Origin: Rhodoferax sp. UBA6134
GTDB lineage: Bacteria; Pseudomonadota; Gammaproteobacteria; Burkholderiales; Burkholderiaceae_C
NCBI GenBank assembly: GCA_002422455.1
Contig: DIVK01000109.1
Coordinates: forward strand, 1 to 11,210
DNA: 11,210 nt
Reading direction: 5' to 3'
Part shown: positions 4,907-11,210 of the stretch, one piece after another
Layout: each line of letters opens with the position of its first letter
Position numbering within the stretch: position 1 is the first letter of the stretch
Notes under the pieces: generated by a model
What the model saw: the letters and a program-made list of their open reading frames with translations, nothing else
What the model was told of the DNA's origin: nothing
Database searches by the model: none
Made by a program: the position numbers and the translations under genes

Positions 4907-7858
4907 ATGACATTGATCAGGAAAACGTCGTCGTTGCAGGGTTCGACGCACGGTCGTTCGCGGCTCGCGCGCTCGCTGTCGCCCGCTGCGCCGCGCACCA
5001 TGGATCGTCGGACCTTTCTCAAGCGCTCGGGCATGACGGCCGGTGCCGGTGCGTTCGCCTCAGCATTGCCGTTCTCGATGGTGCAGCGCGCGCAGGCGGC
5101 GAACGCGCCGGCCGCGGGCGGCAAGGTGGAAATGAAGCGCACCATCTGCACGCACTGTTCGGTCGGTTGCGCCATCGATGCCGAAGTGGTCAATGGCGTA
5201 TGGGTCGGTCAGGAGCCGGTGTTCGACAGCCCGATCAACTTGGGCGCTCACTGCGCCAAGGGCGCGTCGATCCGCGAACACGGCCATGGCGAGCATCGCC
5301 TGCGCCATCCGATGAAGCTGGTCGACGGCAAGTGGGTGCGCATGTCGTGGGACGATGCGCTGACCGAGCTGTCGGCCCGGTTGCTCAAGCTGCGCGAGGA
5401 AAGCGGCCCGGACAGCGTCTACTGGATCGGTTCCTCGAAGCACAACAACGAGCAGGCGTATCTGATGCGCAAGTTCGTGTCGATGTGGGGCACCAACAAC
5501 TGCGATCACCAGGCGCGCATCTGCCACTCGACGACCGTGGCGGGCGTGGCGAACACGTGGGGGTATGGCGCCATGACCAACTCCTACAACGACATGCAGA
5601 ACTCGAAGGCGATCCTGTTCATGGGGTCGAACGCTGCAGAAGCCCATCCGGTTGCCATGCTGCACATCCTGCACGCCAAGGAGAACGGCGCCAAGATCGT
5701 CGTCGCCGATCCGCGCTTCACGCGTACGGCCGCCAAGGCGGACCACTTCGTGCGCATCCGCTCCGGTTCCGACATACCGATCCTGTACGGCGTGCTGCGC
5801 CACATCTTCGAAAACGGCTGGGAGGACAAGCAGTACATCGAGGACCGTGTCTATGGCATGGACAAGATCCGCGAAGAGGCCATGAAGTGGACGGCCGAAA
5901 AGGTCGAGGAGGTCAGCGGCGTGCCGGATGACCAGGTAAAGCTGATTGCCGAAACGATGGCGAAGAACCGGCCATCGACCGTGGTGTGGTGCATGGGCCA
6001 GACGCAGCACACGACGGGCAACGCCATCGTGCGCATGATGTGCGACCTGCAGCTGGCACTCGGCAACGTCGGCAAGTCGGGCGGCGGCACCAACATCTTC
6101 CGCGGCCATGACAACGTGCAGGGCGCCACCGATGTCGGCCCCAACCCCGATTCGCTGCCCGGCTACTACGGCCTGGCCGAAGGCTCGTGGAAGCATTTTG
6201 CGGCCGTGTGGGGCGTTGACTTCGAGTGGATCAAAAAGCAGTACGCATCGCCTGCCATGATGACCAAGAACGGCATCACGGTGTCGCGCTGGATTGATGG
6301 TGTGCTGGAGAAGAACGAGCTGATTGACCAGGACTCCAACCTGCGCGGCGTGTTCTATTGGGGCCATGCCCCCAACTCGCAGACCCGTGGCCTTGAGATG
6401 AAGCGGGCCATGGACAAGCTCGACCTGCTGGTGGTGGTGGATCCCTATCCGTCGGCCACCGCCGCCATGGCGGCCATGCCGGGCAAGCCGGAAGACCTGA
6501 ACCCGGACCGCGCGGTTTACCTGTTGCCCGCAGCCACGCAGTTCGAGACCAGCGGATCGTGCACGGCCTCCAACCGCTCGTTGCAGTGGCGCGAAAAGGT
6601 GATCGAGCCACTCTGGGAGAGCCGCAGCGATCACATGATCATGCACCAGTTCGCTGAAAAGCTCGGCTTTGTCAAGGAGCTCTCGAAGAACTACAGGATG
6701 CACAAGGTCAAGGGCATGGACGAGCCCATGGTGGAAGACATCCTGCGAGAAATCAACCGCAGTGTCTGGACCATTGGCTACACCGGCCAGAGCCCCGAGC
6801 GCCTGAAGGCCCACATGAAGAACATGCATTTGTTCGATGTGAAAACCCTCAAGGCCAAGGGCGGCAAAGACAAGGAAACCGGGTACGACTTCACCGGTGA
6901 TTATTTCGGGCTGCCCTGGCCCTGCTATGGCACGCCCGAGCTCAAGCACCCGGGCTCTCCCAATCTGTACGACACCTCCAAGCATGTAATGGATGGCGGC
7001 GGCAACTTCCGTGCCAACTTCGGTGTCGAAAAGGATGGTCAGAACCTGTTGGCCGAAGATGGCTCGCACTCGCTGGGTGCTGAAATCACCACCGGCTATC
7101 CTGAGTTTGACCATGTGCTGCTCAAGAAGCTGGGCTGGTGGGACGATCTTTCCGATGCCGAGAAAGCCCGGGCCGAAGGCAAGAACTGGAAGACCGACCC
7201 CACGGGTGCCATCATCCGCGTGGCCATGAAGCATGGTTGCCATCCGTTTGGCAACGCCAAGGCCCGCGCCGTGGTGTGGAACTTCCCCGATGCCATTCCG
7301 CAACACCGTGAGCCCCTCTATGGCACGCGTCCCGACCTGGTGGCCAAGTACCCCACGCACGACGACAAAAAGGCTTTCTGGCGCCTGCCCACGCTCTACA
7401 AGAGCGTTCAGGACAAGAACATGGCCGACAAGGTGTATGAGAAATTCCCGCTCATCCTGACTTCCGGCCGCCTGGTCGAATATGAAGGTGGCGGCGAGGA
7501 AACCCGCTCCAACCCCTGGCTGGCCGAGTTGCAGCAAGAGGCGTTTGTGGAGATCAACCCCAAGACGGCGGCTGACAGGGGCATCCGCAACGGCGAGCGC
7601 GTGTGGCTGAGCAGCCCCACGGGCGCGCGCCTGAATGTGCAGGCGCTGGTCACCGAGCGGGTCGCACCCGATACGGTCTGGATGCCATTCCATTTCTCGG
7701 GCCGCTGGCAAGGCGCCGACCTGCTGGCGCATTACCCGAAGGGGACGGCACCCCTTGTGCGGGGCGAGGCTGTGAACACCGCCACCACCTATGGTTACGA
7801 CAGCGTGACCATGATGCAGGAAACCAAGACCACGGTCTGCAACGTCGAGCGTGCATGA
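4907..7858 (+). CDS. fdhA: Formate dehydrogenase catalytic (alpha) subunit, Tat-exported, Cys-type
   Basis: Oxidises formate to CO2 at a Mo (or W) bis-PGD centre. Product of 983 residues from ATG 4907, with GGAGGA 8 nt upstream. The Tat motif DRRTFLKRSG (Arg34-Arg35) follows a 30-residue leader, so the mature enzyme is periplasmic. The N-terminal [4Fe-4S] motif is Cys81-x2-Cys84-x3-Cys88...Cys116, with Lys118 in the usual electron-relay place. The metal ligand is Cys206 (TGC, in ARICHSTTV), beside conserved His207; selenocysteine is not used. The molybdopterin-binding regions (GSNAAEAHPVA, MGQTQHTTGN, GGTNIFRGHDNVQG) and a C-terminal dinucleotide-binding domain (NPKTAADRGIRNGERV, WMPFHFSG) are present. 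Length matches FDH-N/O alpha subunits. Partners are FdhB and FdhC downstream, with FdhD and TorD for maturation. Oddity: Pro codon choice switches from mainly CCG to mainly CCC after about position 6.1 kb. Confidence 0.97.
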   Translation: MTLIRKTSSLQGSTHGRSRLARSLSPAAPRTMDRRTFLKRSGMTAGAGAFASALPFSMVQRAQAANAPAAGGKVEMKRTICTHCSVGCAIDAEVVNGVWVGQEPVFDSPINLGAHCAKGASIREHGHGEHRLRHPMKLVDGKWVRMSWDDALTELSARLLKLREESGPDSVYWIGSSKHNNEQAYLMRKFVSMWGTNNCDHQARICHSTTVAGVANTWGYGAMTNSYNDMQNSKAILFMGSNAAEAHPVAMLHILHAKENGAKIVVADPRFTRTAAKADHFVRIRSGSDIPILYGVLRHIFENGWEDKQYIEDRVYGMDKIREEAMKWTAEKVEEVSGVPDDQVKLIAETMAKNRPSTVVWCMGQTQHTTGNAIVRMMCDLQLALGNVGKSGGGTNIFRGHDNVQGATDVGPNPDSLPGYYGLAEGSWKHFAAVWGVDFEWIKKQYASPAMMTKNGITVSRWIDGVLEKNELIDQDSNLRGVFYWGHAPNSQTRGLEMKRAMDKLDLLVVVDPYPSATAAMAAMPGKPEDLNPDRAVYLLPAATQFETSGSCTASNRSLQWREKVIEPLWESRSDHMIMHQFAEKLGFVKELSKNYRMHKVKGMDEPMVEDILREINRSVWTIGYTGQSPERLKAHMKNMHLFDVKTLKAKGGKDKETGYDFTGDYFGLPWPCYGTPELKHPGSPNLYDTSKHVMDGGGNFRANFGVEKDGQNLLAEDGSHSLGAEITTGYPEFDHVLLKKLGWWDDLSDAEKARAEGKNWKTDPTGAIIRVAMKHGCHPFGNAKARAVVWNFPDAIPQHREPLYGTRPDLVAKYPTHDDKKAFWRLPTLYKSVQDKNMADKVYEKFPLILTSGRLVEYEGGGEETRSNPWLAELQQEAFVEINPKTAADRGIRNGERVWLSSPTGARLNVQALVTERVAPDTVWMPFHFSGRWQGADLLAHYPKGTAPLVRGEAVNTATTYGYDSVTMMQETKTTVCNVERA

Positions 7859-7867
7859 AACATTGCG

Positions 7868-7906
7868 GGACAGACCAAGAATTGCGAAGCAATTTTCGCT
7901 CTGTCC
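7868..7906 (+). promoter_or_regulatory. Two-tier stem-loop between fdhA and fdhB
   Basis: The outer stem GGACAGA (7868-7874) pairs with TCTGTCC (7900-7906). Inside it AATTGC (7880-7885) and GCAATT (7889-7894) close a GAA triloop, and one G-T plus one A-T pair extend that inner stem outward. It occupies most of the 72-bp gap and ends 12 nt before the fdhB ribosome site GAGGAG (about 7918-7923). There is no T-tract, so termination is unlikely. Candidate roles are mRNA processing/stability, adjustment of fdhA:fdhB stoichiometry, or a REP-like dispersed element. Confidence 0.6.
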
Positions 7907-7930
7907 TCAACTAATTAGAGGAGTTACAAC

Positions 7931-8563
7931 ATGGCCCGTATGAAATTTGTCTGCGATGCAGAGCGCTGTATTGAATGCAACGGTTGCGTGACCGCGTGCA
8001 AGAACGAACACGAAGTTCCCTGGGGTGTGAATCGCCGCCGCGTGGTCACCCTGAACGACGGCGTGCCCGGTGAAAAATCGATCTCGGTGGCCTGCATGCA
8101 TTGTAGCGATGCGCCCTGCATGGCGGTGTGCCCGGTCAACTGCTTCTACCGCACCGACGAAGGTGTGGTGCTGCATGACAAGGACGTGTGTATTGGTTGC
8201 GGTTACTGCTCTTATGCCTGCCCGTTTGGCGCGCCGCAGTTTCCATCGCAAGGCACTTTCGGTGTGCGCGGCAAGATGGACAAATGCACCTTTTGCGCCG
8301 GTGGCCCCGAGGCCAATGGCAGCCAGGCCGAGTTCGAAAAATATGGCCGCAACCGCCTGGCCGAGGGCAAGCTGCCGGCCTGCGCCGAGATGTGCTCGAC
8401 CAAGGCCTTGATTGGCGGCGACGGTGACGTGGTGGCCGACATCTTCCGCAACCGTGTCCTGCGCCGTGGCAAGGGTGCCGAGGTCTGGGGTTGGGGCACG
8501 GCTTATGGCTCCAAGCAGGCGGGCCAACCCGGTGTGACCGCCCCCGAAGGAGCGAAATCATGA
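7931..8563 (+). CDS. fdhB: Formate dehydrogenase iron-sulfur (beta) subunit
   Basis: Electron-transfer subunit of 210 residues carrying electrons from FdhA to the cytochrome b subunit. Sixteen Cys form four [4Fe-4S] sites in the usual interleaved order: Cys13/16/19/23; Cys55/58/63/67; Cys87/90/93/97; and Cys119/122 with Cys151/155. There is no signal peptide, which is normal because beta subunits are exported by hitchhiking on the Tat-bearing alpha subunit. Unlike E. coli FdnH/FdoH (about 290-300 residues with a C-terminal membrane helix), this one stops at a soluble tail, so it must be held at the membrane by FdhC or another partner. GAGGAG sits 7 nt before ATG 7931. The stop overlaps the next start (ATGA), implying coupling to the small lipoprotein gene. 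Confidence 0.96.
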   Translation: MARMKFVCDAERCIECNGCVTACKNEHEVPWGVNRRRVVTLNDGVPGEKSISVACMHCSDAPCMAVCPVNCFYRTDEGVVLHDKDVCIGCGYCSYACPFGAPQFPSQGTFGVRGKMDKCTFCAGGPEANGSQAEFEKYGRNRLAEGKLPACAEMCSTKALIGGDGDVVADIFRNRVLRRGKGAEVWGWGTAYGSKQAGQPGVTAPEGAKS

Positions 8564-8781
8564 AAAAGACCCTCTTTGCCCTCCTCATGGTGGCCGGTTT
8601 GGCGGCCTGCGGTGACCGGCCCCAGGAACTCACCGCCAGCAAGCAGGACAGTGCGGCCTTTACCGGAACCGGCAAGCCCTATGTTGACCCGAACTGGAAA
8701 CCGGGCGACAAAGCTACCTGGGAGGCCCAACTGAAGGCGCGCAGCCAGTATGGTCAAAACGACTACACCCGCATGCCCTGA
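8560..8781 (+). CDS. Small lipoprotein encoded between fdhB and fdhC
   Basis: Product of 73 residues, starting at ATG 8560 inside the fdhB stop (ATGA overlap) with AAGGAG about 7 nt upstream. It has a lipoprotein signal: KK, a hydrophobic run LFALLMVAGL, and lipobox LAAC with Cys17 as the predicted acylated residue. The mature part of about 57 residues (ELTASKQDSAAFTGTG, YVDPNWKPGDKATWEAQL, ending NDYTRMP) is hydrophilic with no further Cys and no metal motif. The product should sit on the periplasmic face, anchored in the inner or outer membrane. Its place between two FDH subunit genes, with couplings on both sides (13 nt to fdhC), suggests it helps assemble or tether the complex; this is inference. 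I do not recognise a named family. Confidence 0.85.
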   Translation: MKKTLFALLMVAGLAACGDRPQELTASKQDSAAFTGTGKPYVDPNWKPGDKATWEAQLKARSQYGQNDYTRMP

Positions 8782-8794
8782 GCAGGAGTTCGCC

Positions 8795-9952
8795 ATGAAA
8801 ACAGCCTTTTCAGTCTTCGCCGCACTGGTTCTGTGCTGGGGCAGCGCCGTGGCGCAGACCGCCCCTGCGGTCACGGCGCCCGCGGCCATGCCCGGCATCC
8901 AGAGTCAGAACATCATGGACGTCAAGCCCGATGCCAGTGAGGATCCTGGTTATGCCAATCAGACCAATGGTGAGCGCGCCCGCGTGCAGCCCGGCAACAA
9001 CGCGCCCATGTGGCGCCAGGTGGGTTCGGGGGTGGCTGGCTTCAGCAGCCTGCCCAAATCCGAGGCGCCCGAGGCCGGGGTGCTGATCCAGCCCTTTGTG
9101 CAGTATCCGGGGTCGCGCCTGACCAATGCCGGCGAAGCCTGGCGCCAGGTGCGCAACAACTGGCTCATTCCCTATGGTGGCTCGCTGCTGTTGATCGTGC
9201 TGGGTGCCATCGGCCTGGCCTATTGGCGTGCCGGCACCATCAAGCTGAAGGGCCAACCAAGCGGCCGCATGATGGAGCGCTTCACGCCTTTCGAGCGGTC
9301 CGCGCACTGGGCGAACGCGATCGCATTTGTCATTCTGGCGACTTCCGGCGTGGTGATGGCGTTCGGGCAGTTCTTTCTGTTGCCGATCATGGGCAGCACG
9401 CTGTTTGGCTGGCTGGCCTACGGGCTCAAGAACGCGCACAACTTCGCAGGTCCGCTGTTTGCAGTGTCCCTGCTGATCGTCATCGTCACTTTCCTGCGCG
9501 ACAACCTGCCAGCCAAGGGCGACCTGAACTGGCTGCTCAAGGGCGGTGGCATGTTCTCCGACCATGAAATCAAGTCCGGCCGCTACAACGCCGGTGAGAA
9601 GCTCGTGTTCTGGGGCGGCGTGTTTGTGCTGGGTCTGGTGGTGGTGGGCTCCGGCTTGGTCATGGACAAACTGATCCCCGGCCTGGTCTACGAGCGCGGC
9701 ACCATGCAGATTGCCCACATGGTGCATTCAGTGTCCAACATCCTGATGATCGTGATGTTCATGGGCCACATCTATCTGGGCTGGATCACCGAGGGCGCCA
9801 TGGAAGGCATGAAGACGGGCTACGTCGATGAAACCTGGGCCAAAGAACACCACGAGCTTTGGTATAACGACGTCAAGTCGGGCAAAATTCCGGCTCAACG
9901 CGGGCCCGCACCCGCGCCTTCCAGCCCGTCCGGCAGACCCGTTAGCGTTTGA
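8795..9952 (+). CDS. fdhC: Formate dehydrogenase cytochrome b (gamma) subunit with long N-terminal periplasmic region
   Basis: Integral membrane quinone-reducing subunit of 385 residues; ATG 8795 has GGAG 6 nt upstream. A cleavable signal is predicted (residues 1-20, AVA/Q). Next comes a Pro/Gly/Asn-rich segment of about 100 residues (MPGIQSQNIMDVKPDASEDP..., NAPMWRQVGSG) that E. coli FdnI (about 217 residues) lacks, then five hydrophobic spans near 124-146, 174-198, 214-234, 268-290 and 312-332. Likely heme b ligands are His171 (FERSAHWAN), His215 (NAHNFAGP), His311 (MVHS) and His325 (MGHIY). The 14-residue spacing of the last pair equals that of the corresponding FdnI histidines, as I recall them. 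The extension and first span may dock FdhB or the preceding lipoprotein. A patch at about 9280-9540 uses GCG for Ala far more than the flanks. Confidence 0.95.
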   Translation: MKTAFSVFAALVLCWGSAVAQTAPAVTAPAAMPGIQSQNIMDVKPDASEDPGYANQTNGERARVQPGNNAPMWRQVGSGVAGFSSLPKSEAPEAGVLIQPFVQYPGSRLTNAGEAWRQVRNNWLIPYGGSLLLIVLGAIGLAYWRAGTIKLKGQPSGRMMERFTPFERSAHWANAIAFVILATSGVVMAFGQFFLLPIMGSTLFGWLAYGLKNAHNFAGPLFAVSLLIVIVTFLRDNLPAKGDLNWLLKGGGMFSDHEIKSGRYNAGEKLVFWGGVFVLGLVVVGSGLVMDKLIPGLVYERGTMQIAHMVHSVSNILMIVMFMGHIYLGWITEGAMEGMKTGYVDETWAKEHHELWYNDVKSGKIPAQRGPAPAPSSPSGRPVSV

Positions 9953-9970
9953 CACCTCGGAGACTAATTT

Positions 9971-10288
9971 ATGAAAAATAGGATGACTAGCCTGCTTGCA
10001 GCTGCCGCACTGGCCTTGCTGGGGTCAGCCGCTTTTGCCAAGTTGCCACCGCCCTCGGAAGAGGCCAAAGCCAAGGCGGCCGAGGCCGCGGCCAAGGCGG
10101 CCTGGGCGGGCAAGGTGGGCGCTTACCAGTTGTGCAAGGCAGAGGACCGCACCGTGGCGCACTACATGAAAACTGCTGGAAAAGGCGCCGCGCCGGCCAG
10201 CACTTGTGTTGACCCAGGGCCGTTTGTGGCGACACCGGTGGGTGCGCCACCAGCCGCGGCAGCCGCTGTCCCAGCCAAAAAATCCTGA
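9971..10288 (+). CDS. Small secreted protein with a Cys pair, FDH-cluster hypothetical
   Basis: Product of 105 residues; ATG 9971 with GGAG (9959-9962) 8 nt upstream, 18 bp after fdhC. A Sec-type signal is predicted: KNR, hydrophobic LLAAAALALLG, and cleavage at AFA/K (about residue 23). The mature protein starts with an Ala/Lys/Glu-rich helix-like stretch (EEAKAKAAEAAAKAAWAGK), partly built from a 12-bp DNA repeat. A compact core follows with two Cys (AYQLCKAEDRTVAHY...ASTCVDPGPFV), likely to form a disulfide in the periplasm, then a Pro/Ala tail ending PAKKS. There is no CxxCH heme motif. I recognise no named family. Its position between fdhC and fdhD suggests a periplasmic FDH accessory, but no function can be assigned. 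Confidence 0.82.
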   Translation: MKNRMTSLLAAAALALLGSAAFAKLPPPSEEAKAKAAEAAAKAAWAGKVGAYQLCKAEDRTVAHYMKTAGKGAAPASTCVDPGPFVATPVGAPPAAAAAVPAKKS

Positions 10289-10290
10289 TC

Positions 10291-11133
10291 TTGCTTCCAC
10301 GTCTTACCCAGGCGCGCGCGCCACTGACGCGCGAGGTGTTGGTCGTCAACGAGTTGGGCGACACCGACACCGTGTCTATTCCCGCTGAGCGCGCGCTCAC
10401 GGTGTACGTCGACAAGCGGGAGCTGGTCACGCTCATGACGCTGGGTGCGCACCCGGAACTGCTGGTGCTGGGCTTTCTGCGCAACCAGCGTCTGGTCGCC
10501 AGCGTGGCCGAGGTCGAGTCCATCACGGTGGATTGGGAGGTCGGTGCTGCTGCGGTCAAAACCCGCCAGGGCATCTCGGACATCGAGGCACGCACCGCCA
10601 AACGGGTGGTCACCACTGGTTGTGGCCAGGGCAGTGTTTTTGGTGACCTGATGGCCGAGGTGGACAACATTACGCTGCCAGCTGCTACGCTACAGCAAGC
10701 CGAACTCTATGGCATCGTCAACGCCATCCGGCTGCAGGAAACCACTTACAAGTCCTCGGGTTCGGTGCATGGCTGTGCGCTGTTTCATGGCGCCGAGATG
10801 CTGGTCTTTGTCGAGGACGTGGGTCGACACAATGCGCTCGACACCATCGCTGGCTGGATGTGGATGAACGATGAGCCGATGTCTGGTGAAGACAAGGTGT
10901 TTTACACCACCGGGCGCCTGACGAGCGAAATGGTCATCAAATCGGCGCAAATGGGCGTGCCGATCGTGGTCTCGCGCAGCGGCATCACGCAGATGGGCCT
11001 GGACGTGGCCCAGCGCCTGGGTCTGTGCGCCATCGGTCGCGCCACCAACAAGCGATTCCTGTGCTACAGCGGTGCCAGCCGCCTGGTCTTGCAGCCAGAA
11101 CTGGCGGGCACGCGCGCAGCGGCGCTGGTCTGA
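10291..11133 (+). CDS. fdhD: FdhD, sulfurtransferase required for formate dehydrogenase activity
   Basis: Cytosolic protein of about 280 residues that transfers sulfur from a cysteine desulfurase to the Mo-bis-PGD of FdhA before export. Recognised from VNELGDTDTVSIPAERALTVYV, the cysteine loop TTGCGQG (Cys111), VFVEDVGRHNALDTIAGW, TTGRLTSEMVIKSAQMGVPIVVSRSG, and a C-terminal IGRATNKRFLCYSG. Full length compared with E. coli FdhD (277). Two oddities. The loop has CGQG, so the second Cys of the E. coli CxxC is absent. The start is also unclear: TTG 10291 lies 2 nt after the preceding stop with no obvious ribosome site, so re-initiation is likely (a CTG at 10285 is the only other upstream option, and the frame closes at 10210). 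It is the last gene of the series. Confidence 0.93.
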   Translation: MLPRLTQARAPLTREVLVVNELGDTDTVSIPAERALTVYVDKRELVTLMTLGAHPELLVLGFLRNQRLVASVAEVESITVDWEVGAAAVKTRQGISDIEARTAKRVVTTGCGQGSVFGDLMAEVDNITLPAATLQQAELYGIVNAIRLQETTYKSSGSVHGCALFHGAEMLVFVEDVGRHNALDTIAGWMWMNDEPMSGEDKVFYTTGRLTSEMVIKSAQMGVPIVVSRSGITQMGLDVAQRLGLCAIGRATNKRFLCYSGASRLVLQPELAGTRAAALV

Positions 11134-11157
11134 TTGACCCAAACACACCCGCCGCGT

Positions 11158-11173
11158 CGGGTTGCTGAACCCG
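11158..11173 (+). terminator. Weak hairpin downstream of fdhD
   Basis: CGGGTT (11158-11163), loop GCTG, AACCCG (11168-11173): a 6-bp stem 24 nt after the fdhD stop, with GCC/GGC able to add an outer stem across a small bulge. No T-run follows, so it is at best a weak or factor-assisted 3' end. The remaining bases from 11134 to 11210 contain no recognisable gene. Confidence 0.3.
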
Positions 11174-11210
11174 TCTGGCGCCGGTTTCGGCCCGAGTGCG
11201 CTATCGTCGC

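Noticed and set aside
5519..5527. Possible selenocysteine site in FdhA
   Set aside because: The metal-ligand codon is TGC (Cys206), not TGA; no recoding is needed.
5060..7732. Long open frame on the minus strand opposite fdhA
   Set aside because: It is antisense to a clearly recognised FDH alpha subunit, is rich in His/Arg/Ala typical of shadow frames in GC-rich DNA, and shows no family motif or ribosome site. Other long minus-strand frames opposite the Fe-S, torD and fdhC genes were rejected for the same reasons.
10070..10102. Two copies of GCCAAGGCGGCC in the 105-residue protein gene
   Set aside because: They encode an Ala/Lys-rich helix and look like ordinary low-complexity coding sequence, not a functional DNA repeat.
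1..11210. CRISPR arrays, tRNA/rRNA genes, transposases, phage genes, attachment sites
   Set aside because: None seen: there are no regularly spaced repeats, no tRNA-like cloverleaf and no integrase or transposase motifs; the window is almost fully occupied by the FDH cluster.

Overview
The window is one formate dehydrogenase (FDH) locus from a GC-rich proteobacterium. It is most likely a betaproteobacterium (Burkholderiales/Rhodocyclales type), judged from protein sequence style, codon use and gene order; no rRNA or other taxonomic marker is present. Coding density is very high, and all genes except the first run on the + strand.

Layout. Positions 1-553 (minus strand) hold the 5' part of moaA, a molybdenum cofactor biosynthesis gene that runs off the left edge. 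A 52-bp divergent spacer containing a perfect 12-bp palindrome separates it from a long + strand gene series. The first block is accessory: a DUF3305 protein, a DUF3306 protein, a 697-residue poly-iron-sulfur protein, a TorD-like chaperone, a possible 38-codon ORF, and FdhX, a 66-residue twin-arginine (Tat) protein. The second block is structural: fdhA (Tat-exported molybdenum/tungsten bis-PGD catalytic subunit with a Cys metal ligand), fdhB (four [4Fe-4S] clusters), a 73-residue lipoprotein, and fdhC (diheme cytochrome b subunit with a long periplasmic N-terminal extension). A 105-residue secreted protein and fdhD (sulfurtransferase for FDH activation) close the cluster, followed by 77 bp with no recognised gene.

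How it works together. MoaA feeds cofactor synthesis, FdhD would sulfurate the cofactor, and the TorD-like protein would chaperone apo-FdhA before Tat export. FdhA would oxidise formate in the periplasm, FdhB would carry the electrons, and FdhC would pass them through two b hemes to quinone. The cytosolic poly-Fe-S protein, DUF3305, DUF3306, FdhX, the lipoprotein and the 105-residue protein are the poorly understood part.

Most notable observations. Synonymous codon choice changes abruptly inside fdhA: hand-counted Pro codons go from 11 of 13 CCG to 9 of 36 CCG after about 6.1 kb. This suggests a mosaic operon, or an assembly chimera. There is also a two-tier stem-loop between fdhA and fdhB, a divergent-promoter palindrome, an FdhD with CGQG in place of CxxC, and a large Fe-S protein with no export signal next to a periplasmic enzyme.
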